Shown: positions 1-12,717 of the stretch, piece after piece | How the letters are laid out: every line of letters begins with the position of its first letter | How positions within the stretch are numbered: position 1 is the stretch's first letter | Source of the DNA: Apoda limacodes | Taxonomy: Eukaryota > Arthropoda > Insecta > Lepidoptera > Limacodidae | Direction: 5' to 3' | Assembly (NCBI GenBank): GCA_946406115.1 | Contig: OX291557.1 | Span: forward strand, 20,182,501-20,246,500 | DNA length: 64,000 nucleotides | The notes under the pieces: generated by a model | The model's input: the letters and a program-made list of their open reading frames with translations, nothing else | Told to the model about the DNA's origin: nothing | Databases searched by the model: none | Program-made: the position numbers and the translations under genes

Positions 1-210
1 TATATATAAATATATATATATACAACACAACACTTCTAGTTGGCGCAGTGTTTTTCGTCTGACTGGTCATGAAATATTTGTAATGATTATTTGAGGTCCG
101 TGTTTCCGATTGGCAGTGATGTTAAAACCTCTTTTATATGATTTTCTTTATAAAATATTGTATTAAATAATGGGATTATGGGATTTTAATATTTTCCTTT
201 TTATTTATAG

Positions 211-3200
211 GTGAGGCTGCTCAAAAGACACAACAAACTTTAACTTTTTATGAATTGGATTTGGGGTTAAATCATGTGGTCAGAAAATATTCAGAACCTT
301 TAGAAGAACATGCAAATTTTCTTATCACTGTGCCTGGAGGAAATGATGGTCCTTCTGGTGTGCTAATTTGTTCTGAAAACTACCTTACATACAAGAATCT
401 AGGCGACCAGCACGATATTAGATGTCCTATACCTAGAAGACGAAATGATTTGGATGATCCTGAAAGAGGCATGATATTTGTATGCTCTGCAACTCACAAG
501 ACAAAATCTATGTTCTTTTTCTTGGCACAAACTGAGCAAGGAGACATTTTCAAAATTACAATTGAAACTGATGACGATATGGTCACAGAAATAAAGCTTA
601 AATATTTTGATACTGTTCCAGTAGCAACGGCTATGTGTGTTTTAAAAACTGGATTTTTATTTGTGGCTAGTGAATTTGGAAACCAGTAAGTATCAATAAT
701 TTGTTATTTTCTATTGTCCCAACAGACATTAGCTCTTTGAAGAAAAAAAAGTATAGTACATTTCTAGAACCTGAAGTATTCCCCAACATTCTGTAAAACT
801 GGTTGCATAATTACTTTATGCATGTCATCCTATGAACTTAGACTGTTCCAAGTTCACTATTAATACATGCTATAGTAGAAGTCTCTGAACCAAGGTCCTC
901 CCCTATTTTATGAGGTGAGTGCACACTGATGGATGACATACACTTAGCCAACTGATCTTATTTTATTATTAGTTATATATGTATCACACATTTTTTCAGG
1001 ATTTTACTTGTGCTCCTGTACTTCAGGGCTTAAAATTACCTGTATGAAACCTATTTATCTTGGTAGATACCTACGAGTGGTATCTAATGATACATTTACC
1101 TTTATCCTATGTAACCCGGTTGCTGAGTTATAAGCTACTCCTACGAGTGGTATCTAATGATACATTTACCTTTATCCTATGTAACCCGGTTGCTGAGTTA
1201 TAAGCTACTGTATTTCGTAAGTTTATATGTGTTTTGCGCCCTAACCATACTACTTATACCGTAACGGTGTAGGTACCTACGTATAGGGCCAAAGGTGTGC
1301 ATTCCACCTGATACTTATTTTAGGCATAGCCTAAGGATGTAATGACCCTGGCAAGGTAAAGTTTTAGACAGTCTTTCCCTTTTTTACTAATAGACCCATC
1401 TCTTTGAAGCTGTATGAAGCTGTGTTTTTAAAACTTAACTATTTACACTACTTTTTTGTTCATATACATTGACTACTACTACTATCTTTATTTTTTTATA
1501 GATTCTGAACCTAATTTGCTCATAAAAACATTATGAAATATCTTACCATAAACATTTGCTACTAAAAAAAAGTTAATAAATGTAAATCCAACTGGGATTG
1601 TAAGGTTTTGCTTGGAGCTCTTAATGCTTTTGGCTTTTTGCTAGATTTTTCTTAAGATATGTTCTTTTTACAGTTACCTTTACCAAATTGCACATTTGGG
1701 GGATGAAGATGATGAACCAGAGTTCAGTTCTGCAATGCCTTTAGAAGAAGGAGACACTTTTTTTTTCGCTCCAAGACCCTTAAGAAATTTAGTACTTGTT
1801 GATGAATTGGATTCACTTTCTCCCATATTAGGTGAGCTATTAACACAAATGGCTGGTTTTGATACCTGACGTAATTTTAATTTATGTCTAAAAATATATT
1901 TATGGCTCTTATATGGTATAATATTGTTAATTTTAGCCTGTCGTGTGGCTGATCTAGCTGGGGAAGACACACCTCAAGTATATTTAGCTTGTGGGCGTGG
2001 ACCTAGGTCTTCAATAAGAGCACTCAGACATGGTCTAGAAGTTGCTGAAATGGCTGTGTCTGAATTACCTGGCTCCCCCAATGCTGTATGGACAGTCAAA
2101 AGGCATAAGGATGGTAAGTCAATAATAGATTTAGGATAGTTAGCAGTTTATGAGAATGTAATCTCTAATATGTAGAAAACGCAACAACTGACAACCAATA
2201 TGTAGAAATCCCAATTGTAGTTTAAAAACTCTTATTATTTCTGTTATATAATTTAAAGTTTCATTTCCTTGGAAGTTCATTAATAATATTTTTTCTCTTT
2301 ATACATAGTGGTCCTTGACTGAAATCCTAACCGTTATTAATAACAGTTACTTGATATAAGTTGAGACCGTATAAGATTTTTATAAGTTTTTATCAATGTG
2401 GAGCATAATGATTAAAAAACTTTGGTCCGTGTTACTGATATACTGTGACGTCACAATAACCACTTATGAAAGCTCCTATTTATCAACAAAAATACTAATA
2501 AAACCCTGGTTGTTTGTCATACATAAACACCAGTGGTTTTTCTTTTCAGAATCTTCTATCGGGCGATGAACAAATAGAGATGGACTACAAACACAGGTAG
2601 GCATCGGGGATATAATGCTACTGGAGGCCTGTCAACAATAATTCAATTATATATTTTTTTCCTACTAGAGTTAGGTTTACAATGATATATATTGATACTT
2701 TTATTGTTACAGACGAATTTGACTCATACATCATTGTATCATTCGTAAATGCCACTCTTGTGCTTTCTATTGGTGAAACTGTAGAAGAAGTAACAGACTC
2801 AGGATTTTTGGGAACTACTCCAACTCTGAGTTGTCACGCCTTGGGTAGTGATGCTCTAGTTCAAGTTTACCCAGATGGTATTAGACACATAAGGGCAGAC
2901 AAACGAGTTAATGAATGGAAAGCACCTGGAAAAAAGGCGATAGCAAAGTGTGCTGTTAATCAGAGACAGGTGGTCATCGCTTTGACGGGTGGGGAGCTGG
3001 TTTATTTTGAAATGGATCCGGTAAGTACTTGTGCTGTTTCAAATATTGTATGAAACAAACATCTGATTATTTTGATTATTGTTCATAACCCTATATTTAA
3101 AATAAAATAAAATTGTATAAATCTCTGATTAACTGACGTGTAGCAAGACATCGCTTTTCGGAGTGGTGTCTTGAAGGTGGATGTAGCTGTTCAATATACA

Positions 3201-6200
3201 GTGAGGATCCACCACGTCAAATATCATAACCTCCTCCCGCAAGGTTGAGGGGGAACGCGGCATATTCCATAGCCATGCTGGAGTCGCTCAGACTGTGAAG
3301 GCGGCAAAACCATGTCGTGAACATACCAATCAAGAAATACCCAATTTATATTTTCTTACTGCTGCAAATAAATAGTCCTGTGTATTAAGTTTACATTTTT
3401 TTTGACTGTATTGTATATTTTTTTCAGACTGGTCAATTGAATGAATACACAGAAAGAAAGAAACTATCATCAGATGTATCTTGCATGGCGCTAGGATCTG
3501 TGGCGACGGGAGAGCAAAGAGCTTGGTTTTTAGCCGTTGGATTGACTGACAATACTGTTCGAATTATTTCACTAGATCCAGCGGTAATACATATTTTTTT
3601 TACATAAGTACTCACTTCCTAAGTATTTGTGGAACCACATTACTCTTACTGGAATAGCTGATTAGAAAATCTTTTGATGACTGCTCAGTGTTTCTTAGTC
3701 AATTTAGACATTGAATTATAACGGCTTAAAAATTTATGAAAGGGGTACAGATATGATATATGTATGTCTATTACATTATGATATTGACATTAGAATATGA
3801 TGATAAAAGGACACCAATGAACACATTTGATTACAACAACCCAAATGCGTTATTCTTAAACATTCTGACAACTTACTCCATATGAACTAGCATCCATATA
3901 GTTCAATTTTCATGTGATTAAGTTCTCGTTCTTATTTTTAGGATTGTTTAGCACCGCGGTCAATGCAAGCTTTGCCCGCCGGCGCAGAATCGTTATGTAT
4001 TGTGGAGCAACCATTTGAAAGTGGGGCCAAATCAGCTTTACATTTGAACATTGGTTTGAGTAACGGAGTACTTTTAAGAACTACCTTAGATTCTGTCAGT
4101 GGGGACTTAGCAGATACTAGAACAAGGTAATATCAATAGTTCTTCTTTATTTTATGTCTCGAAACCTAGGTTGAGGAGAGCACAACAGAAAGATTAACCA
4201 TAAATAATTTTTAGTAATTAAACTACCAATGATGTCAACCATTATCGCTCCGTGTTTCATCTGAAATGTTATGACGATTACTTAACCAGATCTGAGGTTT
4301 AAAAACTTCGTGTATTTGAAATATTTTTATAAGCATTGTTGTCTCCAAACCTGTTTTTCTTTTTAGATATTTGGGTTCAAGACCAGTGAAATTGTTCAAA
4401 GTGAGGGTTCAAGGTGCAGAGGCTGTACTAGCTGTCTCATCAAGGACTTGGCTGGGTTACCATTATCAAAATCGTTTTCATCTGACCCCTCTATCATATG
4501 AATGTTTAGAGTATGCTGCTGGATTTAGTTCAGGTAAATTTTCACTTAAATGTACATGTTATTTGACAATTTTGATAAAATATTGAAGCAATAAATCCGC
4601 TTTCCCTAATTTTTTTTTAAAAAAAGGCACTTAAAAGAGTTAATAATATTTGTCAAATATCTTTTTTTCTATTTAATCGACGTGTCGCGTCTGGTTTTGC
4701 TCCATTGGAGTGAGACCTTTCGCTAGTGGCGTGTAGCTGTCTCATGCAGTGATAAACCCACCACGTCGTAGAGCATACCCGCCTCCCGCAAGGTTGAGGG
4801 GGGACTCGGCATATTCCATAGCCATGCTGGAGTCGCTCAGACTGTGAAGGCGGCAAAACCATGTCGTGGACATACACATTAATATTTTCAATTTCTGTAG
4901 AAGTTTAAAAAAATATGATATAAGGGTAAATTTTCTTACAGAACAGTGTGCCGAAGGAATAGTCGCGATCTCTTCAAATACGCTTAGGATTCTCGCTCTA
5001 GAAAAGCTTGGTGCTGTATTCAATCAGACCTATCTGCCGCTTGATTATACACCAAGAAAGTTTGTTATTAACTCTGAGAATAATCACATTATAATTTTGG
5101 AAACTGATCATAATTCGTATACAGAAGAAATGAAGAAACAGAGAAGGTAGGTAATAAAAATAAATCTTCATTAAAAGTGACTATAGTATTTGACAAACAT
5201 CTTAATATTCTCTATACTCTATCCACCGAAACGAGTTAATAGGGGAAAAATGAACTGGCATGTGATTGGTCGAACAATGACGTTAAGGCTGTGTTCACAG
5301 CGCGAGTTTTTTTAGTTTGTTCGTGCGACTCGTACTGTTCAGACGTGCTCACTGTGCTAGTGCAATCTATTATTTTATTTTTTGACTCGGCTTGTTATTT
5401 GGACTCTGGATAATTTTGTTACGTGTGACCCGGCTTTGTGATTGATTGCATTCCTAAAGACTTGGCGCTTGTATAACGGACTTTTTGAGTTTACTGTCGA
5501 TTTGCCTAAGTGAGATGGCCGACAGTTTACATGGAGGTAACTCTGTGGAAAAAAGGCGACGACGAGCCTTTTCCTCGACTGAAAAAACAATGATATGGAA
5601 CATGTATCAATCTATGAGGAGTTCCATGGAATCCCCTTCAAACAATGACGTCATGAAAGCTGTTGCATCATCTATGGGTGTTCATTGGATGTCCATCTAT
5701 AGAATTCTGAAAGAGAAAGAAACTAAAAATGTTTTAAATTCACCCAAAAAAACAAGAAAACGTACTTTCATTGTAGACACAATCGACGACTTAACTAAAT
5801 GTGCTATAAGAAGAAAAGTTCACGATTTATTTTCCCGAAATGAGATACCGACATTGGACAAAATAATGAATTCAATAAATGAAGATGGTACTTTGGGGAC
5901 ATTCAAAAGATCAACACTTCATAAAATCCTTAAAATGATTGGATTTAGGTACATTAAAAGATGCAGGAACAGCTTATTGATTGATCGTGACGACATATTT
6001 TTTTGGCGGAGGAATTATTTGCGGACAATGAAAATGGCAAGAGAAGAAAAGAAAAAAATATATTATTTGGATGAGACTTGGCTCAATGAAGGCCATACTA
6101 CTACAAACGTATGGACTGATACAAATGTGAAAAATAAACGCGACGCATTCCTTGATGGCCTGACAACTGGATTAAAAAATCCTTCCGGTAAGTTCTTTAA

Positions 6201-9200
6201 CATAATTCCATTGTTAAAACTGTCTTTGTCATTAATGCAATTCTTTGAAAAGGTTTGAATGTACCTGAGCGATCCTTAATTGGCGGCACTTATTGTTTGT
6301 TATGTTATCTTAAACTGTGTGAGCGTTAACTTTGTATCAGATCATTCAATACAATTTTTTATTGTTCCAGGAAAAGGAAAAAGGTTAATAATTACTCATA
6401 TTGGAAGTGATGATGGATTTGTAGAAGGGGGCTTACACGTGTTCGAGTCAAAAAAGCAAGGAGATTACCATCAAGATATGAATGCCGAAGTGTTTGAGAA
6501 TTGGTTCAAAAATATTCTTGAAAAGTTACATGATAATTGTATTATTGTAATGGACAACGCTTCGTACCACTCAAGAAAAGTAGAGCAAATTCCGACTGAA
6601 AAAAATAAAAAACAAGAGATAATTAATTGGTTGAAAGAAAAACAAATCCCCTTTCAGGATGATTTATTAAAACGAGAGCTACTGAATATCGTAAAAAATC
6701 ATAAGGAGCAGTACGAGGCGCGTGTCGTAGACGAAATGGCGAAAGCTAAAAATAAAACTGTGGTACGACTTCCGCCGTATCACTGCGAATTAAATCCGAT
6801 AGAGTTGATCTGGGCTCAAGTTAAAGGACATGTCGCATCCCGCAACAAAACATACAAGATGGCAGAATTAAAAATGTTATTAAACAACTCAATTCAAAAT
6901 ATTGACGCTGCAAAATGGAAAAAATGCATAAAACATGTCGAAGAGATAGTAGAACCGAAAATGAATGCCATGGACAGAAATGTGGAAACAATGACCGAAA
7001 CATTCATAATAAACGTGGGAAGTGACAGCGACAGTAGTGATACGTCGGAATAATTTAATTAATTGTATATGTTAAACTATTTAAATATACATAATTTTAT
7101 TTTAAAACATTGTCTTAATATTTTTCTTTCTTTCTCTAAGTTCAATACAAAATACTTAAGTGGTTTTAGTGCTTACTATTGAGCGCACAAAATCATCGCA
7201 TATGAACACACCTTAACTTTTTATCAGTATAGTTGACGCCCACTCACCTTTTTGTGTCCTTATCTTTTGTAAGGGATTGTGCGACAGAGACAATGCTCTA
7301 TTAACTCGTTTCGGTGGATAGAGTATAGTCTATCGTATACATATATTTTTTTTTTTTAAAAATTGATCACTAAAAGGATGATAAATATACACATTTTACC
7401 TAATTATTTTTGTTGATACTCCTGCAGTACTGATTTATAATAATAAAGAAAACCATTTTCACTCCTATTTGTTCATAGTATCTCATATTTATATATAATC
7501 TAGGGTACAAATGGCACAAGAAATGCGTGAAGCGGCAGCTGGAGGTAGTCCAGAAGAACAACAATTGGCAAACGAAATGGCAGACTCGTTCCTTTCAGAT
7601 GTTTTACCTGAAAATGTTTTTGCATCACCAAAAGCAGGGGCAGGTAAGGAATCAAAACTTTTAAATAAAATTTATTGCAATTTTGTATTTTGGATATTTG
7701 GGTCAATCTTTGATTAACCAAACAAAATAAATAACAATGATATTGGGTTTCTAACTATTCTCCCAATTTCCTTCATATTTAGAAAAAATAGACATACACG
7801 GTTAAATATAAATTTACTGCCACATTCTCTGGGCAAGAGCAGACTATGTCTTTGAACATTACTGACTCTAATCGGGTGTGGCTATATTAATATCCTAGCG
7901 TTAATCCCAGATGACTTCCTCTTAAGTCATTTGATTCAAGCTAAGGAAACAGTTTACTTGATTTTAATATCTACTTAAGAACTTCTTCCCTGATATACTT
8001 TTTTTATACTTCTAATTTTTCTTTATGCATTCTCACCTATAATTTTTTTGTTACTACCAGGTATGTGGGCCTCCCAAATTCGTGTAGTGGATATGACTGG
8101 TGGAGGCAGTGGTCAAGCCACGACCTTATGCTGTGTGCCGTTGGAGCAAAACGAGGCAGCTGTATCGGCGTGCATAGTGCGGTGGGCAGCACAAGCGGAA
8201 CACGGACATTCACATCTCGTGGTTGGAGTGGCGAAGGACATGATTCTGTCACCGCGGTCTTGCACGGAAGGCAGTCTGCATGTCTACAAGGTAGCAACAC
8301 TAAACTTAATAAAAACTTACACTACTGGCTAAATCACCTATTTTATTTTAGTCGCATATCGCAGGTAACAACTGCAAATAAATAATATCTAAAAGCGACG
8401 CTACGTAGCTTCTATCTCTTCTTACCCTAAACAAAATGCCGGGTTTTCTTATGTTATTAATTAATGGAAATAATAAATAAAAGATCTTTTCAATAATTTC
8501 AGATAGTTAAAAGTGTATTAAAGTTTTTGGGTATCTGCATTGTCCTATTAAATAATAGCATAAATTAACTAAGTTTATTTGTCTGAGCTATTTAAATATC
8601 CATTTTCACTGTATTTGTAATTTTTTTAAGCAGGCCAATAGACTTAACTTTAATGTTTACTTGCAGATTTACAACACCGGCAAATTGGAATTAGTACATA
8701 AAACTCCTATAGATGAATATCCAGGCGCCTTAGCACCTTTCAATGGCAAATTACTAGCAGGCGTAGGCCGCATGCTTCGCTTGTACGACATCGGTAAACG
8801 AAAACTGTTAAGAAAATGTGAAAATAGACACATTCCAAATCTCATTGCAGACCTTAAGACTATTGGACAAAGAATATTTGCCTGTGATGTTCAAGAATCT
8901 GTATTTTGTGTTAAATATAGAAAAAGGGAGAACCAATTGATCATATTTGCAGATGATACAAACCCTCGATGGGTCACAAACAGTTGTATTTTAGATTATG
9001 ACACGGTTGCTATATCAGACAAATTTGGGAATATTGCCATTTTAAGATTACCACAAGCTATTAGTGATGATGTTGATGAAGATCCTACAGGAAATAAAGC
9101 TTTATGGGACAGAGGTATGTTTATCTTTATTTGGTTTACTTCTAAAAGAGGCAATTAATGCTATTTTTATCTAGAATTATTATATTACTTGATGATGATA

Positions 9201-10413
9201 CCACTCAAAACACACATGCTAGACTAATGAAATCATTTGATTACCAGTACTATTATCTGAAAATCAAATAAAAATATTTTATTATGGTCATTTATGTGTA
9301 GATCACTAATTATATACAAATTCTCAGGTCTGCTCAATGGAGCTTCGCAAAAAGGTGATTTAGTAGTAAATTTTCATGCTGGTGAAACTGTGACGTCACT
9401 GCAAAGAGCGACTTTAATACCTGGGGGCTCAGAAGCTCTGTTATATGCCACCGTAAGTGGTTCCCTTGGAGTACTTCTGCCGTTTACTTCAAGGGAAGAT
9501 CATGATTTCTTCCAACACTTGGAAATGCACATGAGGAGCGAAAACCCACCTTTATGCGGACGGGACCATTTGTCTTTCAGAAGCTATTATTATCCAGTCA
9601 AAGTGAGTATTTGATTTAATTATTGAGGACCTAATTGATTAGCTACTGAGTTTCTTGCCAGCTCATCTGGCTAATAAAATCATTCTGAATGGATGGTACA
9701 GTATTAAGTTGTGTAGTCTTGGGCCAAATTTTAGCTTTATTGTAGTCAATGAAGGTCTAACTTTTTACGGTATGTTCATTGCATGGCGTTACTGTTGGAT
9801 GAACAGAAGTTCCATAAAATGTCAACAGGTGTTCTTGTGGTAGAGCGCATGTGTTACATTATGGATAGAGCAAGCGTCCGTCATGAAGCGGTGACGCGCC
9901 GTGCTGGTGCGAGCCGTGACGTGCCGGACGTAACTCGCCTGAGAGTCGGTCGCTTCTCATTGACGCGACCGTAGTATTATGACGAAACATTAACAATAAA
10001 TAATAAAGTACGGTAATCAAATTAATTATCTCGTACTTTTTTGCTATTGATACAAAACAAATCACAAAACGATAAGGCAATCGTTTCCGCTCTTGCAATT
10101 CCCGGGCACAAATCAGACTAGAGACAACTTTAACAGTTCGGGAATCCAATCCAGAACCTTCGAAATGGCAGCCCAAACTCTCTTCTATCGCAGCGCCATT
10201 CTGTCCTATATGCCGCTCAGTAATCGATAGCCTTTGGACTCTTTGTCTAATATTAGTATTTTATTGTTACAGAACGTGATAGACGGCGACTTATGCGAAC
10301 AGTTCAACTCGCTGGAGCCGTCCAAACAGAAGGCGATAGCGGGCGACCTGGAGCGGACACCCGCAGAAGTGTCCAAGAAACTAGAGGATATAAGAACGAG
10401 ATACGCCTTTTAG
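211..10413 (+). CDS. SF3B3: SF3B3 (splicing factor 3b subunit 3), last 13 exons; 5' part outside window
   Basis: SF3B3 (SAP130) is a beta-propeller scaffold of the SF3b complex in the U2 snRNP, acting in the nucleus in branch-site recognition. Exons read: 211-685, 1674-1831, 1937-2113, 2713-3020, 3428-3583, 3942-4126, 4367-4533, 4942-5146, 7504-7643, 8061-8290, 8667-9114, 9328-9602, 10273-10413. All junctions are GT-AG and in phase, and together they give 1,020 residues plus a split first codon, about five sixths of the roughly 1,217 residues usual for the family. The translation is collinear with animal SF3B3 throughout: [67 protein letters not shown], and the C-terminal [11 protein letters not shown] just before the TAG. 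Propeller B, propeller C and the C-terminal CPSF_A-type region are covered; the N-terminal part is missing. A complete-looking transposon lies in the 5147-7503 intron without touching splice sites. Orthology is near certain by recall; no alignment was run. Confidence 0.97.
997..1404 (+). repeat. Interspersed repeat, copy A, in an SF3B3 intron
   Basis: This stretch matches 51250-51602 in the same orientation along its length, from the segment with ACTTGTGCTCCTGTACTTCA to the segment ending near TAGACCCATC. The two copies differ by scattered substitutions and small indels. Copy A also carries an internal tandem duplication at 1071-1210. No coding capacity, terminal inverted repeats or poly-A tail were seen, so the class is unknown. 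Confidence 0.8.
1071..1210 (+). repeat. 70-bp tandem duplication inside repeat copy A
   Basis: Two adjacent units, 1071-1140 and 1141-1210, are almost identical and both begin CTACGAGTGGTATCTAATGA. The related copy at 51.3 kb has this segment once, so the duplication arose in this copy. Confidence 0.9.
3135..3326. repeat. Dispersed about 190-bp repeat, copy 1, in an SF3B3 intron
   Basis: It aligns with 4679-4875 over its whole length. The 3' half is strongest, including CATATTCCATAGCCATGCTG and the closing GGCGGCAAAACCATGTCGTG. It is non-coding in the gene's sense. Probably a SINE or a short LINE 3' fragment; no tail or target duplication was identified. Confidence 0.7.
4679..4875. repeat. 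Dispersed about 190-bp repeat, copy 2, in an SF3B3 intron
   Basis: This is the partner of 3135-3326 in the same orientation, two introns downstream in the same gene. Open frames on its minus strand are repeat-derived and are not exons. The two copies agree best from about 4770 to 4870. Confidence 0.7.
5217..7323 (+). mobile_element. Complete Tc1/mariner-superfamily transposon (DD82E, Sailor-like) in an SF3B3 intron
   Basis: Perfect 26-bp terminal inverted repeats lie at 5217-5242 and 7298-7323; the left one starts CTCTATCCACCGAAACGAGT. The element is flanked by TA on both sides (5215-5216 and 7324-7325), or TATA if the duplication is longer, as expected for this superfamily. It is 2.1 kb long and holds one transposase gene in the same orientation as SF3B3. 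The perfect ends and uninterrupted transposase suggest a recent insertion that could still be active; that is inference. Confidence 0.92.
5515..7053 (+). CDS. DD82E-type transposase with one 183-bp intron
   Basis: This is the DDE transposase expected to cut and paste the surrounding element. I choose the ATG at 5515 because upstream codons in frame are not ATG. Exons 5515-6187 and 6371-7053 join across a GT-AG intron to give 451 residues; the 183-bp intron contains an in-frame stop, so it must be removed. A basic N-terminus (about residues 12-17, KRRRR-like) precedes a helix-turn-helix-type region. Catalytic candidates are D186 in [13 protein letters not shown]286 in [11 protein letters not shown] and E369 in LNPIELIW. 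The last two are separated by 82 residues, which fits the DD82E group of IS630/Tc1/mariner, called Sailor as far as I recall. The C-terminus is Ser/Asp-rich. No stop or frameshift interrupts it. Family naming rests on motif spacing only. Confidence 0.88.
7644..8060 (+). other. SF3B3 intron, no other feature seen
   Basis: This is the intron between the 7504-7643 and 8061-8290 exons. It is AT-rich, with no repeat shared with other parts of the window that I could see. The introns at 2114-2712, 3584-3941, 8291-8666 and 9603-10272 are likewise without recognisable genes. The last contains a GC-richer patch at about 9850-9975 that may be a repeat fragment. Confidence 0.6.
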
Positions 10414-10474
10414 ATTTACGTTCGCTTTGTACCTTTTAAGACTATTATAGTGATTAAGATGATTGTGTCGTTTT

Positions 10475-10480
10475 AATAAA
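10475..10480 (+). promoter_or_regulatory. Polyadenylation signal of SF3B3
   Basis: A canonical AATAAA lies 62 bp after the SF3B3 stop codon and is the first one on this strand. The 3' UTR would therefore be short, ending near 10.50 kb. The cleavage site itself cannot be seen. Confidence 0.65.
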
Positions 10481-11929
10481 TAATTTTAATTAGTCCATTA
10501 AAATTGAAGAAATATTCTATCGTTCACAAAACTACTTTAAATCGTCTGTTTTTTCCACAATCGTAAATTACTAATCGAGGACGAAGGACGTAAGCCTTCA
10601 CCGTGGAGCGGCCTCCACGGCGCATGCGGTTCTTTTACCAATCTGCAGGGCTGGGTTGACGAAACTGCAGTGGAACTACGAAAAATAGGCTTCATTCGTT
10701 TACTCTCCCATTAATGGGTCGACGAGAATACACCCATTTTTTATCCCTTACAGTCTATATGAGGTTGCGGAAGGTATTTTTTTATACTTGAATAGTATTT
10801 TAAGTAGCATCTCAACGAAAACGAATGTAACAAACAATAAATTAGTCTGGCATTATAATCGATTATCAGCATAGTCCCAGCTGTAAACCCGTTACTTTGT
10901 CAGCTGTCTTAGAACTCTAGCTATATTTTACAAGGTTTATTATACATACACGATCAAAATTTTTAGAGATATCGCCCTTTCTAGTTTGACAGCTGTCATC
11001 TGAAATGAAGATCTATAATTTCAGTTGTGTCGAGGGTCCAAAACATATTTTTTGTAGTGAAACTACTTTCTTTTCCCACACGTTGAACTGGTGAATGTTT
11101 TTTTATGCGTGGGGCGTTGGTATTTCAAAATGCATTTTAGGTTCTTGGGTCTGACAATTCGATCACAAATTCAAATCTAGTAGAAATCTTAAACTCGTAT
11201 AAGAGCAAAGTATGTACCTTTATTAATAAGTAAGAGCTTTGCTCGGTATTTTTTTAATCGGTTTTTTTTAAAAAAAATACAACCAAGTCAAAAAATTTCA
11301 TCCGAAGTGTTACAGCCGTTTTCGAGATAAGCAAATTTATAGGTAGGAGATATATATATATGTATGTAGGATAAATACATACATACATATGTAATTAAAT
11401 ATAAATAAAAGATTATACAATTTAGTTACATACTTCCATTGCAATCATATTTGGTAATGATTTAATTATATTGATTTATCTGATCCAAATTTAAGCACAG
11501 CGGGATTGTTTGTCCATGATAGTTCAACAAAATCGCTTTTAAGTTTTTAGGTTTGCACAATAACGCTCGTTTTGCGGAACCGTAACTTAAGCGGTTTTTT
11601 TTTGTTAAATATTCGGCTCAAAACAAAAGTGCCATTTTCAAAGATAAAGTAAACATCTATGCTGTTACTCGGTACTATAGTATCACATAGATGGAAGCTG
11701 CATGGCATAATAAAAACTGTAGCTGTGTTCCAAAATGCACCGTTGGGGTGAAAAGTATTTCTGGAACGCCCGGCTTAGGGTTATTTGCCAACTTGCAAGT
11801 TGAATTAATTACACTCACATAGAAACGGTTGAAAATCCTGTGAGTATAAAAAATAACTGTTAAACACCTAAAGATGACTTCCACATAAGTCATCTCTGCA
11901 AACATCCTTTCCGAAACTGGTGGAAGTTT
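10481..11929. other. Intergenic DNA after SF3B3, no gene seen
   Basis: No reading frame with recognisable protein similarity or sensible splice structure. Short palindromic motifs such as CAGCTGTC occur near 10.90-11.0 kb, and a TA/CATA-rich microsatellite lies at about 11350-11390. The sequence looks like worn repeat material. Confidence 0.5.
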
Positions 11930-12700
11930 TAAGCTATTGCATAGCTTTTATCGCGGGCTCTGAGCGCGGCAACCGAATCAGGAAATTCCGTAACGAAAAA
12001 AACCTTATGCGTAACCACCTTTTGACTGTACGGAAAATTAAATTTTAAGGCGAAAAAAAATTGAATTTTATATATTTTTTTGATGACAATCATAAGTTTA
12101 GGAGTTTTATTAGTAGGTTATGAGAGACGAAACACGATTGAATAAACTTGACTCGATGCAATAAAATCGCAGTTTCCTCTAAATCTTCATTTTTAGAGAG
12201 ATACTTCTACGGAAAAACAGCTTTATTTATTTGCTAGTTATTTAACCTTTTTTCAATGAAATTTCGTCTACGTGTTCCATAATAAATACTTTAGACGATT
12301 ATGGTTTTATTTTATTGCGAAAGTGTTATTTTGTAGCAAAAAATACATTTCATAAATAACGTCGCGTGGGCCGGCCATTACGTGGCTCTCGCCTTCCACC
12401 AGTCGGCCGCAGCGTCTTGTCGAGAGCATCTGCGTACAACTTTGTTGCGCCCACCCCGCTGCCGCCAACGAAATTTTTTTAATCGATATTAACTTCTCAT
12501 TTATTCAATAAAAGAAAAGAAAAATGATTTCTTTTCGTCCACCACGCTCAAAAAGTGTAACTTGAATTAATATCAAAGAAAACTTGAATAAATATCAAAT
12601 AAAAAAATACTGCATAAATAAAAAATAAATAATTATAATTGCATAAGTTGATAAAAAATGTTATGCAATAGTTTCACCGCGGCAGGCCCCGAGTGCCACC
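11930..12700. repeat. Possible non-autonomous element with inverted end motifs
   Basis: CTATTGCATA near 11935 and its complement TATGCAATAG near 12661 sit next to GC-rich motifs (ATCGCGGGCTCTGAGCGCGG and CACCGCGGCAGGCCCCGAGT). This is an arrangement I associate with common lepidopteran repeats. A GC-rich block lies at 12361-12475. The ends are only partly complementary and no target duplication was found, so boundaries are guesses. Confidence 0.3.
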
Positions 12701-12717
12701 GTTGTTTTTTTTTTTTT

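Noticed and set aside
5485..5514. Longer transposase start upstream of 5515
   Set aside because: The upstream start would be TTG; the first ATG in frame is at 5515 and gives a normal N-terminus.
8065..8385. Alternative 106-codon frame over an SF3B3 exon
   Set aside because: A shadow frame of exon 8061-8290; the SF3B3 frame matches the family and has proper splice sites.
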